In this document: piece by piece, positions 33,450 through 40,904 of the stretch
Layout: the number at the start of each line of letters is the position of its first letter
Position numbering within the stretch: the stretch's first letter is position 1
Assembly: GCA_016871295.1 (NCBI GenBank)
Contig: VFZD01000006.1
Location: 1-40,904 of the forward strand
Source: Actinomycetota bacterium
Lineage (GTDB): Bacteria > Actinomycetota > Acidimicrobiia > Acidimicrobiales > Ilumatobacteraceae
Reading direction: 5' to 3'
DNA: 40,904 bases
The notes under the pieces: model-generated
Seen by the model: only the letters and a program-made list of their open reading frames with translations
Databases searched by the model: none
Told to the model about the DNA's origin: nothing
Position numbers and translations under genes: made by a program

Positions 33450-34544
33450 TCACTTCGTGAGCAAACCTACTTCCTCGAGCAGTTCTTGCGTCTCTTCGAG
33501 TGTCTTTAGGTCGGCAAGGTCGACCGACGGCGGGTTGAGTTCCGCCAGTGCGGGCAGCGACACGAATTGAATCACGCCTGGGATCATCGGGTACTCGAAT
33601 GTCTTGCCGGCGAAATATGACTGACCAGCCACCGACAACAGATACCTAACGAGGACCAGCGCGGCGTCGGACTTCTTGCTCGATGCCAGCACCCCGACGC
33701 CAGCAATGTTCACGAGACTGCCTGCGTCACCATCTCTGAAGAAGTGGTTCTTGGCGACCACCTTGTCTGCGCCAATCTTCGAAATCAACTCGTACAAGTA
33801 GTAGTGATTGATCAGACCCATTGATATTTCGCCCGAGTTCACGGCGTCGCGCACGACACCGTTCTTCTCGTAGGCGACCGGTTCGTTCGCGGCAAGACCC
33901 GTCAACCAGGCGCGTGCACCATCTTCGCCTCGCGTGAGTCGCAACGCGGTGACGAACGACTGCCATGAAGCATTCGACGGCGCATAGCCGATCTTGCCCT
34001 TCCACTGCGGATCCAGCAAGTCATCCAACGACGCTGGTGGAGTCGCAACGAGTTCGGGGTTGTACACCAGCACACGGGCACGACCACTGGTGGCCACCCA
34101 CGCTCCGCTTGTCGAGCGGAACTTCGCCTCGACTGCGTCGGTGACGTCGGCTGGCAGCGTGCTCAGCAAACCGGCGGATTCAACGGCGCCGAGCGCACCG
34201 GCATCTTGTGAGAAGTAGATGTCGGCCGGAGATTTGTCGCCCTCGGTCAAAAGCAGCGCGGCAAGTTCGCCGCTGTCGCCGTAGCGCACTTCGACCTTGA
34301 CGCCCGTGTCGATGGTGAATTGCGTGAAAAGCGCCGACATAAGCGCTTCACTGCGACCGCTGTAGATGGTGATCGTCTCGCCGCGCACGTCAACCGCGCT
34401 TGGTGCCTCGGTAGGGGCTGGCTCGGCAGTGTCGCCGGTGGTGTTAGTCGCGTTGCTCGAGCAGGCACCGATCATCGCTAGTGGCAGGGCAAGCGTGGCG
34501 ATCGTGAGTGCTGAACGACTCGAGATTCTTTTCAATTTCTTCAT
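33450..34544 (-). CDS. fbpA: Iron(III) ABC transporter substrate-binding lipoprotein
   Basis: A 364-residue lipoprotein. The N-terminus has a basic region, a hydrophobic stretch and the lipobox IGAC with Cys28, so Lgt should lipidate it. An acidic Thr/Pro-rich linker follows, then a periplasmic-binding fold (ITIYSGRSEALMSALFTQF at about residue 58, YGDSGELAALLL, SPADIYFSQDAGAL). The tandem Tyr248-Tyr249 in GLINHYYLYEL matches the Fe(III)-coordinating tyrosines of FbpA/FutA-type ferric binding proteins. An AGGAG ribosome-binding site lies 11 bases before the ATG. Two DtxR/IdeR-type boxes lie immediately upstream, supporting iron as the ligand. The order binding protein, permease, ATPase is transcribed as one operon. 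Confidence 0.9.
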   Translation of the reverse strand: MKKLKRISSRSALTIATLALPLAMIGACSSNATNTTGDTAEPAPTEAPSAVDVRGETITIYSGRSEALMSALFTQFTIDTGVKVEVRYGDSGELAALLLTEGDKSPADIYFSQDAGALGAVESAGLLSTLPADVTDAVEAKFRSTSGAWVATSGRARVLVYNPELVATPPASLDDLLDPQWKGKIGYAPSNASWQSFVTALRLTRGEDGARAWLTGLAANEPVAYEKNGVVRDAVNSGEISMGLINHYYLYELISKIGADKVVAKNHFFRDGDAGSLVNIAGVGVLASSKKSDAALVLVRYLLSVAGQSYFAGKTFEYPMIPGVIQFVSLPALAELNPPSVDLADLKTLEETQELLEEVGLLTK

Positions 34545-34563
34545 TACTTGGGTGACTCCTGAA

Positions 34564-34582
34564 TAATGTTAGGCTAACCTAA
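34564..34582 (-). promoter_or_regulatory. DtxR/IdeR-type iron box 1 (fbpA-proximal)
   Basis: Read on the minus strand this is TTAGGTTAGCCTAACATTA, which by eye differs at two of 19 positions from the DtxR/IdeR consensus TTAGGTTAGCCTAACCTAA. It ends about 20 bases upstream of the fbpA start, so an iron-loaded repressor bound here should block transcription of the importer operon. Confidence 0.85.
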
Positions 34583-34589
34583 CAACATA

Positions 34590-34608
34590 TTAGGTTAGCC
34601 TAACATAG
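34590..34608 (+). promoter_or_regulatory. DtxR/IdeR-type iron box 2 (ilvD side)
   Basis: The plus strand reads TTAGGTTAGCCTAACATAG, again two differences from the DtxR/IdeR consensus. With box 1 it forms a perfect 17-base inverted repeat (34566-34582 and 34590-34606) around a 7-base spacer. The centres are 26 bases apart, about two and a half helical turns. It lies 52 bases upstream of the ilvD start, so it could affect that promoter too. Confidence 0.85.
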
Positions 34609-34660
34609 GATTGTGGCCAACTCATCATTCGTTGGTTTTCTTGAGTTGTAGCGTGTCGGC

Positions 34661-36370
34661 GTGGCATCACCCAAGGGTACCCCTGTTGAGGTAAAGCCGC
34701 GCAGTCGCGACGTAACCGACGGCATTCAAAAAGCGGGTTCACGCGCGATGTTGCGCGCGGTGGGTTTGGGCGACGACGACTGGGTCAAACCGCAGGTCGC
34801 AATCGCATCTTCATGGAATGAGGTGACGCCGTGCAATGTTTCGCTGAAGCGTCTCGCTGCGCGCGCCAAAGTTGGGGTGCGCGAAGCGGGTGGTGTCGCC
34901 CTCGAATTCGGCACGATCACCGTGAGCGACGGCATCAGCATGGGTCACGAAGGCATGCGCGCATCACTGGTCAGCCGCGAGGTGATTTGCGACAGCGTTG
35001 AAACCGTGATGCACGCCGAACGCTTCGATGGTTTCGTCGGTTTGGCCGGCTGCGACAAGAGCATTCCGGCGATGTTGATGGCCGCGGCAAGACTCAATTT
35101 GCCGAGCGTGTTCGTCTACAACGGTTCGACCTTGCCCGGCGTGCACAACGGCAAGAACATCGACATCACCACCGTGTTTGAAGCGATCGGTGCGTGCGCC
35201 GCGGGAAAGATGTCGCACGAAGAACTGGGTGAAATCGAACGAGCGGCCTGCCCGGGCGAGGGTGCATGCGGCGGAATGTTCACCGCAAACACGATGTCGA
35301 GCATCGCCGAGGCGCTCGGCATGAGTTTGCCGGGCAGCGCGTCACCGCCGGCAATTGATCCACGACGCGACGACGATGCGCAGCGCGCCGGTGCGGCTGT
35401 CGTCAATCTGTTGCGACTCGGCATTTATCCGCGCGACATCATGACGAAAAAGGCGTTCGAGAACGCGATCGCGGTCGTCAACGCTCTCGGCGGCAGCACG
35501 AACGCGGTGCTACATCTTTTGGCGATCGCCAACGAGGCCGATGTGCCGCTATCGCTCGACGACTTCAACCGCATCGCGGCCAAGGTTCCGCATATCGCCG
35601 ACACCAAACCGGCGGGTAAATATCACATGACCGACATCGATCGAGTCGGCGGGGTGCCGGTGGTGATGAAGCATCTTCTCGACGCGGGCCTGCTGCACGG
35701 CGACGTTTTGACGGTCACCGGAAAAACCATGGCTGAAAACTTGGCCGAGATGAATCTGCCCGAGCCCGACGGCGAGGTCGTTCGTCCGCTGTCGAAGGCG
35801 ATTCACGCCGAGGGCGGCCTCAATATTTTGCGCGGTTCGCTCGCCCCGAACGGTGCGGTCGTGAAAGTCGCTGGTCTCTCGACCGAGCAGATGCACTTCG
35901 AGGGCCCGGCCAGAGTTTTTGAAGGCGAAGATGGCGCGATGGCGGCGATCATGGCGGGCGACATCAAACCCGGCACGGTGCTCGTGATCAGATATGAAGG
36001 GCCGAAGGGTGGCCCCGGCATGCGTGAAATGTTGGCGATTACCGGTGCGTTGAAAGGTGCGGGTCGTGGTGGCGACTGCGCGCTGATCACCGACGGTCGA
36101 TTCAGCGGGGGCACCTGGGGTTTTTGTATCGGCCATGTCGCGCCCGAGGCCACCGACGGCGGACCGATCGCTTTGGTCAAAGACGGCGACAAGATTCTGA
36201 TCGATGTGCCGTCGCTGAAACTGGATCTGCTCGTTTCCGAGGCCGAGTTGGCGACCCGCAAGAAAAACTGGAAGCCGAATCCGCCCCGCTATACGAGCGG
36301 CGTGTTGGCCAAGTTCGCCAAACTCGTGCAAGGTGCCGATCGCGGGGCGATCACCAACAGCCTCAACTAG
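34661..36370 (+). CDS. ilvD: Dihydroxy-acid dehydratase
   Basis: A 569-residue IlvD/Edd enzyme that dehydrates 2,3-dihydroxy-isovalerate and -methylvalerate in valine, leucine and isoleucine synthesis. Three conserved cysteines are visible: Cys58 (EVTPCNVSL), Cys131 ([11 protein letters not shown]) and Cys203 ([14 protein letters not shown]). This three-Cys set is that of [2Fe-2S] dehydratases. The C-terminal [18 protein letters not shown] holds the catalytic Ser. It starts at GTG (34661). The promoter region is shared with the divergent iron importer and contains two iron boxes, so expression of this iron-sulfur enzyme could follow iron supply. No other ilv genes are nearby. Confidence 0.96.
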   Translation: MASPKGTPVEVKPRSRDVTDGIQKAGSRAMLRAVGLGDDDWVKPQVAIASSWNEVTPCNVSLKRLAARAKVGVREAGGVALEFGTITVSDGISMGHEGMRASLVSREVICDSVETVMHAERFDGFVGLAGCDKSIPAMLMAAARLNLPSVFVYNGSTLPGVHNGKNIDITTVFEAIGACAAGKMSHEELGEIERAACPGEGACGGMFTANTMSSIAEALGMSLPGSASPPAIDPRRDDDAQRAGAAVVNLLRLGIYPRDIMTKKAFENAIAVVNALGGSTNAVLHLLAIANEADVPLSLDDFNRIAAKVPHIADTKPAGKYHMTDIDRVGGVPVVMKHLLDAGLLHGDVLTVTGKTMAENLAEMNLPEPDGEVVRPLSKAIHAEGGLNILRGSLAPNGAVVKVAGLSTEQMHFEGPARVFEGEDGAMAAIMAGDIKPGTVLVIRYEGPKGGPGMREMLAITGALKGAGRGGDCALITDGRFSGGTWGFCIGHVAPEATDGGPIALVKDGDKILIDVPSLKLDLLVSEAELATRKKNWKPNPPRYTSGVLAKFAKLVQGADRGAITNSLN

Positions 36371-36504
36371 CAAGCATCGCCATCGTGATGATCCACAACA
36401 CCGTGCCGATGACGGGTGATCGTGGAGCCCGCCATGCCTTGGTATCAATCCCGATTCGGGTGAGGGCGATTTAGAACGGCAACGCGACGCGTAGGCGTCA
36501 CCGC

Positions 36505-37842
<1,338 letters not shown>

Positions 37843-37908
37843 GATGCTCCTTCGCGCAACGACGCGACTCGTTTAGCCTACGCGCGTCGTAACAATAGCG
37901 TGAAAGCG

Positions 37909-38037
37909 ATGACCCGCAACGAAAGAATGATCGCGGCAGGTGTGGCGCCCGACGCAACCATCGCGGCAAGCACTCTGGGTGGGGCAACCGTGTTTGATCA
38001 CAACTCCTTGGCCGATCTAACTTTTGAGATCTGTTGA
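37909..38037 (+). CDS. Possible 42-residue protein in the ino1/DUF1330 gap
   Basis: The 205-base gap between ino1 and the DUF1330 gene holds a small open frame from the ATG at 37909 to the TGA at 38035-38037. It begins MTRNERMIAAGVAPDATIAA. The composition looks protein-like, but there is only a weak GAAAG ahead of the start and I recognise no family. It is divergent from ino1 and could be a real small gene, the leftover 5' end of a lost gene, or chance. Confidence 0.3.
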   Translation: MTRNERMIAAGVAPDATIAASTLGGATVFDHNSLADLTFEIC

Positions 38038-38047
38038 CGTTGATTCG

Positions 38048-38443
38048 TCAACGAACGTCGTAGGGCTTGCACGGGATCAAAGCCTGATAGGCGAGACCCG
38101 CTTCGCGGTCGCCGTGCGCCTCTTTGTATTTCGGGTTTGAGGTCATCTCGATGAACGCGTCTCGACTCGGATACTCGACGATCACGGCCATGTCCCACTT
38201 GTCGGACTCTTCGTCACCGATCAGCAATCCGTATGGTCGCCCCTGCCACACCACGCGGCCACCGCGCTCCTGCACCATCTTGACGACGTTCGCGCCGTAT
38301 TGGTTGTAGGAGTCCTGACCGCTACCGGTGCCGGTGGTCGACTTTTCGCGAAACTTCAGCAGGTTGATCATGTGGATCGGCCCGGAAATCGGCATCGCCA
38401 AAAACTCTTTGATCTGTTCTTTGGTCGGCAGAATGCTTTTCAT
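38048..38443 (-). CDS. DUF1330-family protein
   Basis: A 131-residue protein with the dimeric ferredoxin-like fold of DUF1330 (dabb-like). Typical segments are PIHMINLLKFRE, YNQYGANVVKMVQERGGRVV, DMAVIVEYPSRDAFIEM and the NPKYKEAHGDREAGL end. The biochemical role of the family is not established. An AAGGAG ribosome-binding site precedes the ATG. The gene lies 20 bases after the dehalogenase-like gene and is probably co-transcribed with it. Confidence 0.85.
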   Translation of the reverse strand: MKSILPTKEQIKEFLAMPISGPIHMINLLKFREKSTTGTGSGQDSYNQYGANVVKMVQERGGRVVWQGRPYGLLIGDEESDKWDMAVIVEYPSRDAFIEMTSNPKYKEAHGDREAGLAYQALIPCKPYDVR

Positions 38444-38463
38444 GGGTTTTCTCCTTGTGGTGT

Positions 38464-39396
38464 TTATGGTTTGACGGCTTGTGCACCGATGAACCGATTC
38501 ACGACGGCGGCAAATTCTTCACCCGCGTCTTCTTGCAAAAAATGTGCCGCATTGGCGATCGTCGTGTGCGCCTGCCCAGCGCAACCGGCGATCTCGCGCT
38601 GAAAATACTTGTCGCCGCCCGCCGTCACGGGGTCACTGTCGCTGAACGCGGTGAGAAACGGCTTGTCGAATTTTCGCAACGACTTCCAGGCTTCGACATT
38701 GGCCACGGCCGAGGGGTCGTCGGGAGAAATCGGCACAAGAGTCGGAAAAACTCTCGCACCAGATTTGAAAGATTCGTCGGGAAATGGTGCGTCGTAAGCG
38801 CGACGTACTTCGTCGGCGAGCGGTTTTATTTTGCAACCGCCCTGCACGATCGCGCCGACGTTGAACACCGGAGTTTCTTGGCTGTACTTGCGCCAAGCCA
38901 TGAACGCATCGCTCGGCGGGCGATCACCGGTATTCAAAAAAGTATTCGCCGCAACCACGCGAGCAAAGCGTTCGGGCATCGCCGCCACGAGGCGCAGACC
39001 AATCAACCCGCCCCAGTCTTGACAGACCAGGGTCAAATTGCCCAGGTCGTTGGCGACCAACCACTGCGACATCCAATCCACGTGCTTTTCATATGAATAG
39101 TCGGAAGTTTCCGCGGGTTTGTCGCTGCGACCGAACCCGACCAGGTCTGGCGCGACGACCCGATGACCCGCGTCGACGAACTTGCCGATCATCTTTCGAT
39201 ACAGAAAAGACCAACTGGGTTCGCCGTGCATGCACAGAACTGTTTCACCCGTTCGGTTCGAACCAGTGTCGATGTGGTGCAGTCGAAGTTTGGTCGAGTC
39301 GGTCGAGGAGTGCGCATTCACGAACGTGTAGTTCGGCGACCACGGCCAATCGGGCAGACCTGCGAATCGCTCGTCGGGGGTCCGCAAGATTTTCAT
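38464..39396 (-). CDS. Haloalkane-dehalogenase-like alpha/beta hydrolase
   Basis: A 310-residue alpha/beta hydrolase close to haloalkane dehalogenase subfamily I (DhlA-like). The oxyanion/halide motif HGEPSW is at 57-62. The nucleophile Asp127 is followed by halide-binding Trp128 (VCQDWGGLIG). A second Trp is in the cap (FMAWRKY, Trp168). The catalytic acid is likely Asp253 (FSDSDPV) and the base His285 (AAHFLQED). Asp-Trp after the nucleophile elbow separates dehalogenases from ordinary esterases, which carry Ser there. Such enzymes release halide from alkyl halides, but physiological substrates are often unknown. It is co-directional with the DUF1330 gene and has no signal peptide. Confidence 0.85.
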   Translation of the reverse strand: MKILRTPDERFAGLPDWPWSPNYTFVNAHSSTDSTKLRLHHIDTGSNRTGETVLCMHGEPSWSFLYRKMIGKFVDAGHRVVAPDLVGFGRSDKPAETSDYSYEKHVDWMSQWLVANDLGNLTLVCQDWGGLIGLRLVAAMPERFARVVAANTFLNTGDRPPSDAFMAWRKYSQETPVFNVGAIVQGGCKIKPLADEVRRAYDAPFPDESFKSGARVFPTLVPISPDDPSAVANVEAWKSLRKFDKPFLTAFSDSDPVTAGGDKYFQREIAGCAGQAHTTIANAAHFLQEDAGEEFAAVVNRFIGAQAVKP

Positions 39397-39514
39397 AAGC
39401 GCCTAAATTTCACAGTACTTGTTGTCGCCATTTCGACAGAAGTCAGGGCGACTTTACAAAAATAGTCGGCGCAAAGTTTCATGCACGATCGATGACGGTT
39501 CGTATTCTCGCGCC

Positions 39515-40904
39515 ATGTCCCGCAAATTCTTGCTGACAATGGTGACGTTCGTGGTGTTTGTCGGTGCGTTGATGAGTCATCGGGTCTTGGCTGAAATTGC
39601 CGGCGGTGGCGTGAGCACGTCTTCGGGTGCGGCCACGCAGACCCGAGCAATCATGAGATATCTCGACTTGGGAACGGCGCACACTTGCGCTCTGCTCGAC
39701 GACAGCACGGTCAAATGCTGGGGACTCGGCAGTTCGGGGCAACTCGGTCAGTCGGCGACGGCAAGTTTGGGTGACGGCGCCGGAGAGATGGGCGATTCAC
39801 TTTCGGCGATCGATCTCGGAACTGGTCGAACCGCGACGATGATCGTGACGGGAGCCTCGCACAGTTGTGCGTTGCTCGACAACAACACCGTGAAGTGTTG
39901 GGGTCTTGGTACCAACGGACGACTCGGCTATGGCGCGGTGACATCGTTGGGGCGAACGACGGGGCAAATGGGCGACGCTTTGTCGGCGGTTTCTTTGGGC
40001 ACGGGGCGAACTGCAACGGGTTTGAGCGCGGGGTCTGCACACACTTGCGCGTTGCTCGACAACGGCACCGTGAAGTGTTGGGGATTGAACACCGACGGCC
40101 AGTTGGGTTTGGGCGACACAGATGATCGAGGCGACGATGCCGGAGAGATGGGCGATTCGTTGGCGACAGTTTCTTTGGGCACGGGCCGAACCGCAATCGC
40201 AGTATCGGCGGGCGGCACGCACACTTGTGCGCTACTCGACAACGACACGGTCAAATGCTGGGGAGGGGGCGCGAATGGTCGCCTCGGCTACGGGGATCAA
40301 AACACTTTGGGTGACGATGCCGGAGAGATGGGCGACTCGTTGGCGACAGTTTCTTTGGGCACGGGCCGAACCGCCAAGGCGATTAGCGGCGGCGATGCAC
40401 ATTCGTGCGCAGTGCTCGACAACAACACGATCAAGTGCTGGGGCAATGGAGCCGATGGCCGACTCGGAAACGGTGCTTTAAATTCTCTCGGTGATAATGC
40501 GGACGAAATGGGCGACTCGTTGGCGGCAGTTTCTTTGGGCACGGGCAGAACTGCGAACGCAATTAGTTCGGGAACATCGCACACCTGTGTAGTTTTGGAC
40601 AACGGCGCTGTCAAGTGTTGGGGTTACGGCGTGAGTGGTCGTCTTGGGTCGGGCGCGACCATGAGTTTGGGTGATGCTGCGGGCGAAATGGGTGACGCCC
40701 TTGTTGCTGTCGATTTGGGCACGGGTAGAACCGCCAAGGCGATCAGCGCGGGTGATGCTCATTCGTGTGCGGTGCTTGACAACAACACGGTGAAGTGTTG
40801 GGGCAGTGGCTCGAATGGTCGCTTGGGCTACGCCGCCACCGCAAGTTTGGGTGACGAAGCAAACGAAATGGGGGATTCGTTGAGCACGGTTGCTTTGGGC
40901 ACGG
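39515..40904 (+). CDS. Exported RCC1-repeat protein (3' end outside window)
   Basis: The frame is open from the ATG at 39515 to the window end (463 complete codons), so the protein is truncated here by the window edge. A signal peptide is visible (MSRKFLLTMVTFVVFVGALM, then cleavage probably after SHRVLA). From residue 56 the sequence is built of 60-residue RCC1-type beta-propeller repeats. Seven copies of the H-x-C-A-x-L-D-x4-K-C-W-G signature are seen, each followed by G-R/Q-L-G, GEMGDSL and LGTGRTA. RCC1 propellers in bacteria are secreted or surface proteins of mostly unknown function, possibly binding proteins or carbohydrates. Each unit carries two Cys that could pair outside the cell. 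Confidence 0.9.
   Translation, partial: MSRKFLLTMVTFVVFVGALMSHRVLAEIAGGGVSTSSGAATQTRAIMRYLDLGTAHTCALLDDSTVKCWGLGSSGQLGQSATASLGDGAGEMGDSLSAIDLGTGRTATMIVTGASHSCALLDNNTVKCWGLGTNGRLGYGAVTSLGRTTGQMGDALSAVSLGTGRTATGLSAGSAHTCALLDNGTVKCWGLNTDGQLGLGDTDDRGDDAGEMGDSLATVSLGTGRTAIAVSAGGTHTCALLDNDTVKCWGGGANGRLGYGDQNTLGDDAGEMGDSLATVSLGTGRTAKAISGGDAHSCAVLDNNTIKCWGNGADGRLGNGALNSLGDNADEMGDSLAAVSLGTGRTANAISSGTSHTCVVLDNGAVKCWGYGVSGRLGSGATMSLGDAAGEMGDALVAVDLGTGRTAKAISAGDAHSCAVLDNNTVKCWGSGSNGRLGYAATASLGDEANEMGDSLSTVALGT
39680..40904 (+). repeat. 180-bp tandem coding repeat (about 6.8 units)
   Basis: The RCC1 units repeat with an exact 180-base period and no indels from 39680 to the window end. Copies starting near 40040 and 40220 share long near-identical blocks (for example around 40149-40194 and 40329-40374), so the array is kept homogeneous by recent duplication or gene conversion. 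The array continues beyond the window. Confidence 0.92.

Noticed and set aside
36371-36504. Possible terminator between ilvD and ino1 (stem GACGC/GCGTC at 36486-36499)
   Set aside because: The stem has only five pairs and no T-run follows, so it cannot be supported as an intrinsic terminator.
39711-40762. Several open frames on the minus strand across the RCC1 array
   Set aside because: They mirror the 180-base repeat of the plus-strand gene, have shifting frames and repeat-like, low-quality protein sequence. They are shadows of the coding strand.

Overview
The window looks like the chromosome of a fairly GC-rich actinobacterium. The evidence is a WhiB2/WhmD-type regulator, a SenX3-RegX3-like phosphate two-component system, two DtxR/IdeR-type iron boxes, a GatCAB amidotransferase, and frequent GTG starts with many ATGA stop/start overlaps. 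MreB, an Lnt homologue, RCC1-repeat proteins and a long inositol-phosphate synthase suggest the class Acidimicrobiia (Ilumatobacter-like). That placement is inference from gene content, not from a marker gene. No rRNA, tRNA, insertion sequence, prophage or CRISPR array was recognised, and the region reads as compact core genome. No gene-free stretch reaches 300 bases.

Layout. 1-767: end of a low-complexity, probably exported protein. 813-4856: an AAA+ ATPase and a VWA protein (Mg-chelatase/MoxR-like pair) with an oppositely oriented class III nucleotide cyclase wedged between them. 4964-6294: whiB, a stand-alone formiminotransferase and tatA. 6291-14333: a polyphosphate/phosphate block (ppx, an unknown 100-residue protein, ppk1, phoU, senX3-like and regX3-like genes, then an MFS transporter). 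14323-18183: a zincin-like protein that has lost its HExxH histidines, a moaE / small membrane protein / mreB operon, and a TesB thioesterase. 18244-26776: a glycan block. On the plus strand are a LIC12162-type transferase and a methyltransferase. On the minus strand is a tightly packed six-gene run: M48 protease, Lnt homologue, aldose-1-epimerase, GT4 glycosyltransferase, methyltransferase, alpha/alpha-toroid protein. 26852-30859: lgt and gatCAB. 30838-34544: an FbpABC-type ferric iron importer behind a paired iron-box operator, divergent from ilvD (34661-36370). 36505-39396: inositol-3-phosphate synthase, a DUF1330 protein and a haloalkane-dehalogenase-like hydrolase. 39515-end: an exported RCC1-repeat protein cut by the window edge.

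How it fits together. Lgt, the Lnt homologue and the lipobox of the iron-binding protein belong to lipoprotein biogenesis. Ppk1, Ppx, PhoU and SenX3-RegX3 form a phosphate storage and sensing unit. The iron boxes lie between the iron importer and a dehydratase whose three cysteines suggest an Fe-S cluster, so one regulator could act on both.

The most unusual points are the Lnt homologue with Ser in place of the catalytic Cys and no Cys anywhere in its catalytic domain, the zincin-fold protein without its zinc-binding motif, the near-perfect paired iron boxes, and the moaE-membrane peptide-mreB arrangement. I did not find a clear new defence or mobile system.
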